This document shows, piece after piece, positions 35,263 through 45,323 of a stretch of 64,000 nucleotides of DNA. Below the pieces are notes generated by a model. It was given only the letters and a program-made list of their open reading frames with translations. It was not told the DNA's origin and made no database searches. The stretch's first letter is position 1. The number at the start of each line of letters is the position of its first letter. The stretch lies in contig CABYDT010000003.1 in assembly GCA_902517865.1 (NCBI GenBank), forward strand, positions 62,001 through 126,000, read 5' to 3'. The DNA is from an uncultured Pelagibacteraceae bacterium (GTDB lineage: Bacteria > Pseudomonadota > Alphaproteobacteria > Pelagibacterales > Pelagibacteraceae). The position numbers and the translations under genes are program-made.

Positions 35263-36401
35263 CAATTAATATTTTCCCAAAATTTTTTAGCTTTTTTGAA
35301 AAAACTTTGATTTTCAGGATTATTTTTAGAATCTTCCAATTTTCTAAATTTTTCAAGTAATTCTTTTTGCTCTTTATTTAATGATATGGGAGTTTCAACT
35401 TTGATTTGTAGATATAGATCTCCAAAGCCTGAGCTTCTTAGCATTGGCATACCTTTGCTTTTTAATCTTAGCTGTTTTCCTGATTGTGTACCAGCTGGTA
35501 TTTTTACATTTGCTTTTGTTCCGTCAATACTTGGCACTTCGATTGAAGTTCCCAAACTTGCATCAGCTAGTGATATAGGTAGTTCAAAATATAAATTTTC
35601 CTCTTCTCTCTGAAAAATATCATGTTTTACGACACTAATGTAAACATACAAATCTCCATTAGTTCCGCCTCTGTAACCAGCATCACCTTTACCAGCTAAT
35701 CTAATCCTCGTTCCATCATCGACACCTTTAGGTATAGTGATAGATAAAGTCTTCTTTGTTTTCACGATTCCTGCACCTCTGCAATCTTTGCAGGGCTTAC
35801 TAATCACTTCACCTTCACCCCTACAATCTGGACAGGTCTGTTGAACAGTAAAAAAACCTTGTCTTGATCTGACCTTACCGTAACCATCGCAAGTACCACA
35901 TGACATGGCTTTTGATCCTGTAGCTGCTCCAGATCCTGAACATTCACCACACTTCTCGGCAGAATTTATATTAAAACTTGATTTTTTTCCGCTGTAAGCT
36001 TCCTCCAAGGTCACACGAACATTTATTTTTAAATCTGATCCTCTGTTTGCCCGTGATCCTTTTCTTCCACGACCTCTACTAGATCCCATAAAGTCGCCAA
36101 AGAAGTCATCAAAGATGTCGGAAAATGCATCGGAGTCAAATCCACCAAAATCGCTAAATCCACCCCCTCCTGCATTTTGAAAAGCAGAATGCCCAAATTG
36201 ATCATAACTACTTTTTTTTTGTGGATCAGATAGTATTTGATAAGCCTCAGAAGCTTCTTTGAACTTCATTTCAGCACTCTTATCACCAGGATTTCTATCA
36301 GGGTGATATTTCATAGCTAATTTTCTGTATGCTGATTTGATTTCGTCTTTTGAAGCACTTTTGCTAACGCCTAAAGTTTCGTAATAATCGGCTTTAGCCA
36401 T
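35262..36401 (-). CDS. dnaJ: Chaperone protein DnaJ
   Basis: Type I J-protein co-chaperone of DnaK, 379 residues. The J domain (1-70) has the HPD motif in [10 protein letters not shown] Gly/Phe-rich region ([16 protein letters not shown]) follows. Four zinc motifs, [24 protein letters not shown] and CKDCRGAG, come next, then the two substrate domains. It lies 24 bases downstream of dnaK and is coupled to dapB. Confidence 0.97.
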   Translation of the reverse strand: MAKADYYETLGVSKSASKDEIKSAYRKLAMKYHPDRNPGDKSAEMKFKEASEAYQILSDPQKKSSYDQFGHSAFQNAGGGGFSDFGGFDSDAFSDIFDDFFGDFMGSSRGRGRKGSRANRGSDLKINVRVTLEEAYSGKKSSFNINSAEKCGECSGSGAATGSKAMSCGTCDGYGKVRSRQGFFTVQQTCPDCRGEGEVISKPCKDCRGAGIVKTKKTLSITIPKGVDDGTRIRLAGKGDAGYRGGTNGDLYVYISVVKHDIFQREEENLYFELPISLADASLGTSIEVPSIDGTKANVKIPAGTQSGKQLRLKSKGMPMLRSSGFGDLYLQIKVETPISLNKEQKELLEKFRKLEDSKNNPENQSFFKKAKKFWENIN

Positions 36402-36425
36402 TTTTGATCCTCAACGTTAAGTAAT

Positions 36426-38351
36426 TTACGCGCTATCTTTTTTATCGTCTTTTACTTCTTCATATTCAGCGTCTACAACATCATCTTTTTTATCGTTTCC
36501 AGATGTCGTTTGACCTTCGGGTTTAGCTCCAGCCTTACCAGTTTTTGCTTGTTGTTCCTTATAAATTGCCTCACCAAGCTTCATTGAAGACTGAACTAAA
36601 GTTTGAGTTTTAGATTTAATATCCTCGACTTTGTCTGATTTAATAGCATCTTTTAATGCCTGAATGTCTTTCTCAATAGTTGCCTTCTCTTCTTTGCTAA
36701 TTTTAGTTCCATGCTCTTTTAAACTTTGCTCAGTAGATGCTACTAATGAATCTGCTTGATTTTTTGCATCGACTTCTTCTCTTTTCTTTTTGTCAGCTTC
36801 TTTATTTGCTTCAGCATCTTTGACCATTTTTTCGATTTCTTCGTCAGATAGTCCACCTGAAGCCTGAATTTGAATTTTTTGTTCCTTTCCAGTTCCTTTG
36901 TCTTTTGCTGAAACACTTACAATGCCGTTTGCGTCTATATCAAAAGTTACTTCAATCTGCGGGACTCCTCTTGGTGCTGGCGGTATTCCAGTTAATTCAA
37001 AATTACCAAGCAGCTTGTTATCAGCTGCCATTTCCCTTTCACCTTGAAATACCCTGATAGACACGGCTGGTTGATTATTTTCAGCTGTAGAAAATACTTG
37101 GCTTTTTTTTGTTGGTATAGTCGTATTTTTTTCAATTAGTTTTGTAACCACTCCGCCTAATGTTTCTATTCCAAGTGATAGAGGAGTTACATCTAGCAAT
37201 AAAACATCTTTAACATCGCCTTGTAATACACCTGCTTGAATTGCTGCACCCATGGCCACAACTTCATCTGGGTTAACGCTTTTGCTAGGTTCTTTTCCAA
37301 AGAAGTTTTTGACGGTTTCCACGATCTTTGGCATTCTTGTCATACCACCAACAAGAATCACCTCGCCAATTTCCCCAGCTGACATACCAGCATCTTTCAA
37401 AGCTGTTTTGCAAGGACCTATTGTTTTTTCAATTAACTCGGAGACAATTGACTCTAATTTAGCTCTAGTTAGTTTTAGAGTTAAATGTTTTGGTCCCGAC
37501 TTGTCTGCAGTAATAAAAGGTAGATTAATCTCTGTTTGTGCAGAAGATGATAATTCAATTTTTGCTTTTTCAGCAGCTTCCTTCAATCTTTGTAAAGCTA
37601 ATTTATCTTGTTTTAAATCAATCGCATTATCTTTTTTAAATTCATCAGCAAGATAATTTACTATCTTAGTATCAAAATCCTCGCCACCTAGGGCTGTATC
37701 ACCATTAGTGGATTTAACTTCAAACACACCATCTCCAAGTTCAAGTATAGATATATCAAATGTTCCACCACCTAAATCGTAAACAGCAACAGTTTTAGCT
37801 TTCTTTTTGTCTAAACCATATGCTAATGCAGCCGCAGTTGGCTCATTAATAATTCTTTCAACTTCTAGTCCTGCAATTTTTCCGGCATCTCTCGTTGCTT
37901 GTCTTTGAGAGTCATTAAAGTAAGCAGGAACTGTTATAACTGCTTTTTTTACTTCAGAACCTAAATATTTTTCCGCAGTTTCTTTCATTTTTTGAAGTAC
38001 AAATGCTGAAATCTGACTTGGTGAATATTTGTTATTTTTAGCCTCAACCCAAGCATCTCCATTTTCTGATTTTATAATTTTATAAGGAAGGCTATCAATA
38101 TCTTTCTTAACTGCTGCCCCATCAAATTTTCTACCAATTAATCTTTTTACGGCATACAAAGTATTTTCTGGATTAGTTACTGCTTGTCTTTTAGCCGACA
38201 TTCCAACAAGCTTTTCATTATCAGTAAATGCAACAACTGAAGGGGTAGTTCTTGCTCCTTCAACGTTTTCAATAACTTTAGCTTCTTTGCCATCCATGAC
38301 GGCAACACATGAATTAGTTGTGCCTAAGTCAATTCCTATAATTCTAGTCAT
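36426..38351 (-). CDS. dnaK: Chaperone protein DnaK (Hsp70)
   Basis: ATP-driven chaperone of 641 residues. [49 protein letters not shown] and [11 protein letters not shown] mark the ATPase domain. [14 protein letters not shown] begins the substrate domain, and the acidic tail ends near KKDSA. A strong ribosome site (AAGGAG) lies 5-10 bases before the ATG, rare for this window and fitting high expression. It follows grpE on the same strand after 83 bases. Confidence 0.98.
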   Translation of the reverse strand: MTRIIGIDLGTTNSCVAVMDGKEAKVIENVEGARTTPSVVAFTDNEKLVGMSAKRQAVTNPENTLYAVKRLIGRKFDGAAVKKDIDSLPYKIIKSENGDAWVEAKNNKYSPSQISAFVLQKMKETAEKYLGSEVKKAVITVPAYFNDSQRQATRDAGKIAGLEVERIINEPTAAALAYGLDKKKAKTVAVYDLGGGTFDISILELGDGVFEVKSTNGDTALGGEDFDTKIVNYLADEFKKDNAIDLKQDKLALQRLKEAAEKAKIELSSSAQTEINLPFITADKSGPKHLTLKLTRAKLESIVSELIEKTIGPCKTALKDAGMSAGEIGEVILVGGMTRMPKIVETVKNFFGKEPSKSVNPDEVVAMGAAIQAGVLQGDVKDVLLLDVTPLSLGIETLGGVVTKLIEKNTTIPTKKSQVFSTAENNQPAVSIRVFQGEREMAADNKLLGNFELTGIPPAPRGVPQIEVTFDIDANGIVSVSAKDKGTGKEQKIQIQASGGLSDEEIEKMVKDAEANKEADKKKREEVDAKNQADSLVASTEQSLKEHGTKISKEEKATIEKDIQALKDAIKSDKVEDIKSKTQTLVQSSMKLGEAIYKEQQAKTGKAGAKPEGQTTSGNDKKDDVVDAEYEEVKDDKKDSA

Positions 38352-38434
38352 AATATTCTCCTTAATAATGTATGATGTGGTAATTATCTTGAGTTTTACA
38401 AGGCAATAAATAAATTTTTTTTATTAGAAAATAC

Positions 38435-38980
38435 TTATTTTTTGGGGTTTTTAGCTACATATACCATAGAAGGTCTCAATAATCTTTCGTATAGTGTATA
38501 ACCTTTTTGGACTTCTTCAATTATAGTACCCTCTTCTTTATCGCTCTCCTTCTGCCCAACTGCCTGATGGAAATTAGGATCGAATTTTAGTCCTAAGCAT
38601 TTAATGTAGTTTATATTGTTTTGTTTTAGAGTGCTTTCTAAATCTTTTTCAATAATTTCCACACCCTCTAAAATTTCTTTAAATTCAGCGGTTTTGAATT
38701 TATCGTTTTGTTTAAAAATATTGAACGCTCGATGTAAATTGTCAGTAAGTGCTAAAATTTGTAAAGCAAACGTCGATGCTCCAAACTTAATAATATCTTC
38801 TTTCTCTTTTTCATGATTTTTTCTTAGATTCTCGCTTTCGGCTAAAGCACGTAAAAGTTTATCATTAAGTTCTTTTATTTTTTTTTCACTATGATTATCA
38901 TCGTTTCCAGCTAAGTTTTTTGGGCTAATTTCATTATCCTTTGGTGAAGGGGACTTTTTTTCATCATTTTTGTCAGTCAT
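38435..38980 (-). CDS. grpE: Nucleotide exchange factor GrpE
   Basis: Releases ADP from DnaK. It is 181 residues long, with a charged disordered start and a long coiled-coil helix (about 32-90, with KIKELNDKLLRALAESENLRK). The beta-wing domain ends the protein (KFDPNFHQAVGQKESD, then GYTLYERLLRPSMVYVAKN). The order grpE-dnaK-dnaJ forms one heat-shock unit. It is divergent from rph with 60 bases between them. Confidence 0.95.
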   Translation of the reverse strand: MTDKNDEKKSPSPKDNEISPKNLAGNDDNHSEKKIKELNDKLLRALAESENLRKNHEKEKEDIIKFGASTFALQILALTDNLHRAFNIFKQNDKFKTAEFKEILEGVEIIEKDLESTLKQNNINYIKCLGLKFDPNFHQAVGQKESDKEEGTIIEEVQKGYTLYERLLRPSMVYVAKNPKK

Positions 38981-39040
38981 AATGTATATTTAATCTGTTA
39001 AAAGGATATATAATGATGGTTTAAAAAAATCCAAGTTCAA

Positions 39041-39757
39041 ATGACAAGAAAAAATAGAAAAAATTTTGAGATAAGACCCCTCGAAATAGTTAAAAATAAC
39101 ATTAAAAATGCAGATGGCTCGTGTTTAATCAAATTAGGAAATACCCAAATCATTTGCACAGCTTCTTTTGAAGGCAAACTACCAAAATGGCTTAAGGGTA
39201 GTGGTAAAGGATGGATAACGGCTGAGTATGGCATGTTACCAAGATCAACAAACGAGAGAATGAGACGAGAGGCGTCCGTTGGAAAAATTTCAGGTCGAAC
39301 TTCTGAAATTCAAAGATTAATAGGAAGGGCATTAAGATCTTCAGTTGATTTAAGCATATTAGGAGAAAATTTGATAACAATTGATTGCGATGTGATCCAA
39401 GCAGATGGAGGAACAAGGACTGCATCTATAACCGGCGGATACGTAGCATTAGTAGAATGTATTAAAATCATGCAAAGTAAAAAAATAATAAATACTAATC
39501 CAATTAAAAATCAAATTGCAGCGATAAGTAGCGGTTACGTGAATGGTGATCACCTTATAGATTTAGATTATGAAGAAGATAGTACAGCTGATGTGGATGC
39601 AAATTTTGTAATTAATAGTTCACAAGATTTAATAGAAATACAATTAACATCAGAAAAAGAGGCATGTAGCGAAAAACAATTTAATGAAATGTTGATTAAA
39701 GCAAAAGACACAATATCTGAAATAATAAAATATCAAAAAAAAATATTAAGTGAATAA
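39041..39757 (+). CDS. rph: Ribonuclease PH
   Basis: Phosphorolytic 3'-to-5' exoribonuclease that trims tRNA precursors. It is 238 residues long. FEIRPLEIVKN, GNTQIICTASFE, GWITAEYGMLPRSTNERMRRE, GRTSEIQRLIGRALRSSVDL and IDCDVIQADGGTRTASITGG are all close to consensus. The order next to grpE and rdgB is common in alphaproteobacteria, where hrcA often lies between rph and grpE. No hrcA is present here. Its end overlaps rdgB by 8 bases. Confidence 0.97.
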   Translation: MTRKNRKNFEIRPLEIVKNNIKNADGSCLIKLGNTQIICTASFEGKLPKWLKGSGKGWITAEYGMLPRSTNERMRREASVGKISGRTSEIQRLIGRALRSSVDLSILGENLITIDCDVIQADGGTRTASITGGYVALVECIKIMQSKKIINTNPIKNQIAAISSGYVNGDHLIDLDYEEDSTADVDANFVINSSQDLIEIQLTSEKEACSEKQFNEMLIKAKDTISEIIKYQKKILSE

Positions 39758-40361
39758 GTTTAAAATTTTAAAATCCGCAAAGAAAATTTTAATAGCTACA
39801 AATAATCCTGGTAAATTTAAGGAGATCAAAGAGTTGTTACCACGAAAAATTCGTTATTTTAAACCCAAAGATTTTAACATGAAAGAACCTATTGAAAATG
39901 GAAAAACCTTTCAGGCTAATGCAAAAATCAAATCTCTTTATGGCGCTAAATCAAGTAACATTGTATGTATCTCTGACGACTCAGGTATTGAGATATCAGA
40001 ATTAAATAATCAACCAGGTATTTATTCAGCTAGATGGGCAGGAAGAACAAAAAATTTTAATTTGGCAATTCAAAAAGTTTATAAAAAGTTAAAAAAAAAA
40101 AATAAGTTAAATTCAAAAGCAAATTTTGTATGTTGCTTATCGATAGCACTTCCAGATGGAACGTCGAGAGAGTTTATAGGAAGAATTAAGGGAAGGATTG
40201 TATTTCCAGCAAAAGGAAAAAATGGCTTTGGATACGATCCAATATTTATTCCTTATGGTCAAAAAAAAACTTTTGGTGAATTAAAAAAAAGAGAAAAGCA
40301 AAAAATCTCACATAGATATGAGGCTTTTAAAAAAATTAAGAAATATTTTAAGTTTTCTTAA
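39750..40361 (+). CDS. rdgB: Non-canonical purine NTP pyrophosphatase (RdgB/HAM1)
   Basis: House-cleaning enzyme that hydrolyses ITP, dITP and XTP. It is 203 residues long. ILIATNNPGKFKEIKELL binds the triphosphate. CISDDSGIEI has the catalytic Asp, and GFGYDPIFIP and ISHRYEAFKKI complete the base pocket. It starts with GTG inside the end of rph. The last 14 bases overlap the end of the convergent LpoA-like gene. Confidence 0.95.
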   Translation: MNKFKILKSAKKILIATNNPGKFKEIKELLPRKIRYFKPKDFNMKEPIENGKTFQANAKIKSLYGAKSSNIVCISDDSGIEISELNNQPGIYSARWAGRTKNFNLAIQKVYKKLKKKNKLNSKANFVCCLSIALPDGTSREFIGRIKGRIVFPAKGKNGFGYDPIFIPYGQKKTFGELKKREKQKISHRYEAFKKIKKYFKFS

Positions 40362-41502
40362 CTTTTATGAATTTACCTTTTTTTATTTTATAGAGTTGTA
40401 ATTCGTGATTTACTTTATTTTTTTCAATTTTAAATTTTCCAATCTCACCTTTAAAAGTAGATTTTTGAAAATCCTCAATTCTTAAATAATTTTCTTTTTT
40501 ATTAAACCACGTCGATGCAATTAAAGGGACAATATCAAATGCTAAAATTTCAATATTTTCAATATTACTCCCGTAAACTTTTTTATATTTTTTATTTAAT
40601 TTTTCAAAAGCATTGAGATTAATAGATGGAAAAATAATATTTTCTAATGATGGTTCTAATAATAAATTTTTGTTAAACCATTGGTTTAATGTAATGAATT
40701 GAACAGTTTTATAATTCACGTCGTAAAAATCAAAAAAAGAAATTGATGCAATAAGCTCGTTGTTATAATTTGGTATAAATACACGTCTATAATTAACACC
40801 CTCTCTAGTATCGTGTTTCTCTAATTCTTTTGCATAATTTGCGTCACCCTCATCTCCAGTTGCTTTCAATTTTTTGATTTGATCTAAATGCTTTTTATTT
40901 CGATAATTAAAATTAGTTGCTTGTAATGATCTTAATTTAATTTCGTTAAAATTTTTGTAAAAATATTTTTTCTTTATCTTCACCTTAGACTTTAACTGTT
41001 CCAATGTAAGTTTTGAAAAATTGTTCTCTTTAGCAAAATAAACAATTTTATCACTTCTTTTTTTTAGAAAGTTATCCAATGCTTTGATTTCTGAAGATAA
41101 ATTCACACCAAAATTTAATACATTTGATGGTATTTTTGTTTCTTTATTACTAAATGAAAAGAAAAATGAATTTTGAAAATCTTTCAGATTTTTAATTTCT
41201 TCTAATGACTCTGAGGTTATCGGTCCGATAAATATATTTAAATTTTTTTCTCTTGCTTTTAGGTAGGCGTTTTTAGCACCTTCTTTTGAACTTTTTGTAT
41301 CGTAAGGATATATTTCAATATCTAAATTATCTAATTCAAATATGGTCAATTGAATTGTATTCATTACTCTAACTCCAATATCACTGTATTTGCCTGAAAG
41401 AGGTAAGATTGCTCCAATTCTTAACTTGTCTTTTTTAGCGTGAGCAGTAACCGAGAAAAAAACTACAAGGTAAAAAAATAAGATATATTTAATCGCCTTC
41501 AT
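40348..41502 (-). CDS. LpoA-like penicillin-binding-protein activator / periplasmic binding-fold protein
   Basis: A 384-residue protein with a signal peptide (cleavage near TAHA, residue 22) and a type I periplasmic-binding fold: LRIGAILPLSGKYSDIGVRVMNTIQL, IEIYPYDTKSSKEGAKNA and NIFIGPITSES. The family includes the C-terminal domain of LpoA (YraM), an activator of PBP1A. It is divergent from rsmI (YraL), and a BON lipoprotein (YraP/DolP) follows rsmI, which matches the E. coli yraL-yraM-yraP block. This context supports LpoA rather than an amino-acid transporter subunit. There is no lipobox, which is unlike E. coli LpoA. Confidence 0.75.
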   Translation of the reverse strand: MKAIKYILFFYLVVFFSVTAHAKKDKLRIGAILPLSGKYSDIGVRVMNTIQLTIFELDNLDIEIYPYDTKSSKEGAKNAYLKAREKNLNIFIGPITSESLEEIKNLKDFQNSFFFSFSNKETKIPSNVLNFGVNLSSEIKALDNFLKKRSDKIVYFAKENNFSKLTLEQLKSKVKIKKKYFYKNFNEIKLRSLQATNFNYRNKKHLDQIKKLKATGDEGDANYAKELEKHDTREGVNYRRVFIPNYNNELIASISFFDFYDVNYKTVQFITLNQWFNKNLLLEPSLENIIFPSINLNAFEKLNKKYKKVYGSNIENIEILAFDIVPLIASTWFNKKENYLRIEDFQKSTFKGEIGKFKIEKNKVNHELQLYKIKKGKFIKVKKT

Positions 41503-41534
41503 GTTATGATCGTATTTGAGCTATTAATAAATTT

Positions 41535-42374
41535 ATGCAAAAAAACATTTTAAAGGGTGGATTATACATCGTTAGTCTACCAATTGGCAATCTCAACGAT
41601 ATAACATCTAGAGCCAAAGTTACAATTTCTAATTCAGACTATATACTGTGTGAAGATACTAGAAATACATTAAAAATTCTAAATTATTTTAAAATATCAA
41701 AAAAGTTAGTGAGTTATCATAAGTTTAATGAGACTAAAATAAAAGATAAAATTATTGAAGATTTAAAAAAGGGAAAAATAATATCTTTGGTGTCGGACTC
41801 TGGAACACCGTCAATTTCCGATCCAGGAAAAAGTTTAATTACAGCGGTGCATAAAAATAACATTAATATTTTTCCAGTACCTGGTGTTTCAGCGCCTATT
41901 GCGGCTTATAGCGTATCAGGTTTTCAAGAAAATTTTCATTTTGCCGGATTCCTTCCAAAGAAACTTACTGAGGCTGAAAGATATTTAATTAAATTAAAAA
42001 AAATCAATGCAGTTTTAATTTTTTTTATACCTTCAAGAGATTTAAAAAAATATCACAAAATAATTGTTAAACATTTTTATGATATGGAATTTTTTATAGC
42101 AAGAGAAATAACAAAGCTTCATGAAACTTATATTAGGGATAAAGTAGACAGACTTCAAAGGTATATTGAAAAAAATAATAAAGGGGAATTAACCCTTTTA
42201 GTAGATAATAATTTTTCTGAACAAAAACAATATAATCCTGTTGATATCGTAGCAGAAATTAAATTATTGATTGGTAAAATGAAGTCAAAAGATATATCTG
42301 AATATTTAGGTAATAAATATAATTTGCGCAAAAAAAGTATATATGAAAAAGTTATTAAATTACTAAATGAATAA
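41535..42374 (+). CDS. rsmI: 16S rRNA (cytidine-1402-2'-O)-methyltransferase RsmI
   Basis: SAM-dependent tetrapyrrole-methylase-fold enzyme, 279 residues. GGLYIVSLPIGNLNDITSRA, CEDTRNTLKILN, SDSGTPSISDPG, PVPGVSAPIAAYSVSGF and FAGFLPKK are family marks. The 3' end overlaps the BON lipoprotein gene by 8 bases. It is divergent from the LpoA-like gene across 32 bases. Confidence 0.95.
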   Translation: MQKNILKGGLYIVSLPIGNLNDITSRAKVTISNSDYILCEDTRNTLKILNYFKISKKLVSYHKFNETKIKDKIIEDLKKGKIISLVSDSGTPSISDPGKSLITAVHKNNINIFPVPGVSAPIAAYSVSGFQENFHFAGFLPKKLTEAERYLIKLKKINAVLIFFIPSRDLKKYHKIIVKHFYDMEFFIAREITKLHETYIRDKVDRLQRYIEKNNKGELTLLVDNNFSEQKQYNPVDIVAEIKLLIGKMKSKDISEYLGNKYNLRKKSIYEKVIKLLNE

Positions 42375-42975
42375 ATTATTAAAAATAATTCCAATACTTT
42401 TTGTTTTTTACAGTTGTGTACCTGTCATAGGTACAGCGACTGTCGGAGTTATTAAAACAGGAGTACAAATTTCGGAAGACCCAAGGACTTTTGGAACAAT
42501 TGTAGACGATAATATAATAGAGAAGTCATTCAAATTTAAAGTCACTGAGACAGATAAAAAATATTTTTTAGTTGTGAAAGGTAAATCATTAGATGGAAGA
42601 TTTTTTATTAAAGGAGAAGTTAATTCTATAGATGAAAAGATTTTAATGACCAAATTAGCATGGGAGACAGATGGCGTAAGGTCTGTTCAAAATAATATAA
42701 CGGTCAAAGATGAAACGACCTGGAAAGATAAGGCAAAAGATATACTCATTACATCACAATTAAAAGTTGCGTTAGTAAGCGATAAAAATATAAAATCAGC
42801 GAATTTTCAGGTTACGACAGTAAATCAAAATATTTATATTTTTGGAATCGCAAGGAATGAGGAAGAAAGAAAACTTGTTATCAATGAAGCAAATCAGATC
42901 AATGATGTTGAAGAAGTTGTTTCAAGTATTTTTTTAATTTCTGATCTAACAAACAATCAAAGATTAAAAAATTAA
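42367..42975 (+). CDS. BON-domain outer-membrane lipoprotein (DolP/YraP-like)
   Basis: A 202-residue lipoprotein. The signal peptide ends in a lipobox FYSCVPVIG with Cys17. Two BON domains follow at about 60-120 (RFFIKGEVNSIDEKILMTKLAWETDGVRSVQNNI) and 130-195 (DKNIKSANFQVTTVNQNIYIFGIARNEEERK). In gammaproteobacteria DolP keeps the outer membrane intact and binds anionic phospholipids. The neighbouring rsmI and LpoA-like genes support this call. The stop overlaps the end of convergent maeB. Confidence 0.88.
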   Translation: MNKLLKIIPILFVFYSCVPVIGTATVGVIKTGVQISEDPRTFGTIVDDNIIEKSFKFKVTETDKKYFLVVKGKSLDGRFFIKGEVNSIDEKILMTKLAWETDGVRSVQNNITVKDETTWKDKAKDILITSQLKVALVSDKNIKSANFQVTTVNQNIYIFGIARNEEERKLVINEANQINDVEEVVSSIFLISDLTNNQRLKN

Positions 42976-45251
42976 TATTTAATAATTTCAGAGGAATAAG
43001 CTGCTATGGAAGCTAAATTTAAGATTTCAGAACTTGAAGATCTTAGCGGGGCAACCTCAATTGGTTGAGCTAGACCAATTAGCAATGGTCCAAATACCTT
43101 ACCACGAGAAAGTTCTTTCAACATTTTTATAGAAATTGCAGCCGCATGTATTGAGGGCATTACTAAAACATTTGCACTACCTACAATCTCAGAAAAAGAA
43201 TAAGTACCTTTATATTTATTGTTTAGTGCTACATCTGGTTGCATCTCGCCATCAAATAAAAAATCTACTTTCTCATCTTTTAACATTTCGACTGCTTTAG
43301 ATATTCGTTTAGTTCTATCTGTTTCTGGTTGCCCAAAAGTTGAATGTGATAAAAAAGCAATTTTCGGATCTAATCCAAGAAGTTTTGCTACTCTCGCGGA
43401 CGATTTTGCTATTGATGCAAGTTCTTCAGATGTTGGGTATTCAATAACATTTGTGTCAGCGATTACGATTGTTCTCCCTCTATTAACAAAAACACATAAC
43501 CCAAAAACAATTTCGTCATCACGTGAACCTATAGATTGCATTAATTTATCTACAGTTGCAGCATAATGCCTTGTATTACCAGCTACCATCCCATCGGCAT
43601 CGCCACAAGCAACCATACACGAACCCCATGTTACGCGGTCCGTTTTAACAAGCTTATTACACTCAGCTTCTAATACACCTTTTCTTTGTAATTTTTTGTA
43701 AAGATAATTAATATATTTTTTAGATTTATCTTTATCAGTAGAATTTGTAACTTGAATTTTATAGTTTTCGTTTAAACCAATTTTTTTAAATGTATTTTTA
43801 AGCTTCTCCTCATTTGCTATTAAAATTGGTTCACCTAATCCGCTATTTTTGAAAGCTACAGCTGCTTTTAAACTTTCCGGATCTTCACCCTCAGCAAACA
43901 CTATTTTTTTTGTCTTACTTTTAATCAGTGAGTTAATCGTTTTCATAAAATTCATTGAAGGATCAAGTCTCTCAGCCAATTGCTGCTCATAAATTGAAAA
44001 ATCCTTAATTGGTTTTTGTGCAACACCACTTTTTATTGCAGCTTTTGCAACAGCAATGGGTATTGAAGTTATAAGCCTTGGATCGAAAGTCGATGGGATT
44101 ATATAATCTTTACCGTATTGTGGTCTTTCTCCGCCATAAGCAACTACTACTTCATCTGGCACATCTTCACGAGCTAATTTTGCAATTGCGTTTGCTGCAG
44201 CTACTTTCATGTCTTCATTAATTGTTTTTGCTCTCACATCAAGAGCGCCTCTAAATATATATGGAAATCCAATCAAGTTATTAACTTGATTTGGGTAATC
44301 TGAACGGCCTGTGGCTACAATGGCGTCACTTCTGATTTGATGAACTAGCTCTGGTTTTATTTCAGGATCAGGATTTGCACATGCAAATATAATTGGATTT
44401 TTTGCCATCGATTTTACCATTTCAGGTTTCAGCACGTCTTTTGCGGATAATCCAAGAAAAACATCAGCATTTTTAATTGCATCTTCTAATGTACGGTGTT
44501 TAGTATTTATTGCGTGTTTAGATTTCCATTGATCAATTTTGCCAGGTCTATCTCTGTAGATAACACCCTTCCTGTCAAGCATGATTACATTCTCGTTCGG
44601 CACCCCACTATTTTTAAATAACTCAGTGCAAGCTATTGCTGATGCTCCAGCTCCATTAACGACTATCTTAACTTTCTTAATGTCTTTTTTCGCTATATCT
44701 AATGCATTTATTAATCCAGCGGTAGTAATAATAGCAGTTCCATGTTGGTCATCATGAAAAATTGGAATGTCCACCAGTTGTTTTAGCTTTTCTTCTATTA
44801 TGAAACAGTCTGGCGCAGCAATATCTTCCAAATTAATACCACCAAAAGTTTTTGAAATTTTACTTATACAATTTATAATTTCATTAGAGTCTTTTGAATC
44901 TATTTCAATATCTATTGAGTCGATATCTGCAAATCTTTTAAATAAAACTGACTTCCCTTCCATTACTGGTTTCGAGGCTAGTGCACCCAAGTCTCCTAAT
45001 CCTAATATTGCACTTCCATTACTTATAACAGCAACTAAATTACCTTTACTTGTATAGTCATATGCACTTTGCTCATTTTTAGAAATTTCTATACATGGCA
45101 CAGCTACTCCTGGAGAGTATGCTAAAGCCAAATCCCTTTGCGTTGCTAAGTCTTTTGAGGATATAATTTCTATCTTTCCTGGTTTTCCCCCAGTATGAAA
45201 ATCCAGAGCTTCTTTATCGCTATATTTTTCTATATTATCTTTCTTATTCAT
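42972..45251 (-). CDS. maeB: NADP-dependent malic enzyme with phosphotransacetylase-like domain
   Basis: MaeB-type two-part enzyme of 759 residues, decarboxylating malate to pyruvate. The malic part (1-430) has DLALAYSPGVAVPC, FHDDQHGTAI and VVNGAGASAIAC (NADP loop), then PNQVNNLIGFPYIFRGALDVRA. The C-terminal part (about 430-759) is like phosphotransacetylase (KIVFAEGEDPES, GSCMVACGDADGMVAGN, FLSHSTFGQP). This part usually acts as an acetyl-CoA-sensing regulator and not as a catalyst. It is divergent from murJ. Confidence 0.95.
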   Translation of the reverse strand: MNKKDNIEKYSDKEALDFHTGGKPGKIEIISSKDLATQRDLALAYSPGVAVPCIEISKNEQSAYDYTSKGNLVAVISNGSAILGLGDLGALASKPVMEGKSVLFKRFADIDSIDIEIDSKDSNEIINCISKISKTFGGINLEDIAAPDCFIIEEKLKQLVDIPIFHDDQHGTAIITTAGLINALDIAKKDIKKVKIVVNGAGASAIACTELFKNSGVPNENVIMLDRKGVIYRDRPGKIDQWKSKHAINTKHRTLEDAIKNADVFLGLSAKDVLKPEMVKSMAKNPIIFACANPDPEIKPELVHQIRSDAIVATGRSDYPNQVNNLIGFPYIFRGALDVRAKTINEDMKVAAANAIAKLAREDVPDEVVVAYGGERPQYGKDYIIPSTFDPRLITSIPIAVAKAAIKSGVAQKPIKDFSIYEQQLAERLDPSMNFMKTINSLIKSKTKKIVFAEGEDPESLKAAVAFKNSGLGEPILIANEEKLKNTFKKIGLNENYKIQVTNSTDKDKSKKYINYLYKKLQRKGVLEAECNKLVKTDRVTWGSCMVACGDADGMVAGNTRHYAATVDKLMQSIGSRDDEIVFGLCVFVNRGRTIVIADTNVIEYPTSEELASIAKSSARVAKLLGLDPKIAFLSHSTFGQPETDRTKRISKAVEMLKDEKVDFLFDGEMQPDVALNNKYKGTYSFSEIVGSANVLVMPSIHAAAISIKMLKELSRGKVFGPLLIGLAQPIEVAPLRSSSSEILNLASIAAYSSEIIKY

Positions 45252-45323
45252 TTCAAAGAATTGCCTAAATCTTTAGAGATAAGCTTTTAATTTAGATGAA
45301 TTTTTCTGTAAAACAATAATTAA

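Noticed and set aside
38352-38434. Possible heat-shock sigma promoter before dnaK
   Set aside because: CTTGTAA and CACATCAT on the minus strand recall sigma-32 boxes only weakly. AT-rich DNA gives such matches by chance, and no CIRCE repeat is seen.
40348-41502. Branched-chain amino-acid ABC transporter binding protein
   Set aside because: There are no permease or ATPase genes nearby, while the rsmI and BON lipoprotein neighbours fit the LpoA context better.
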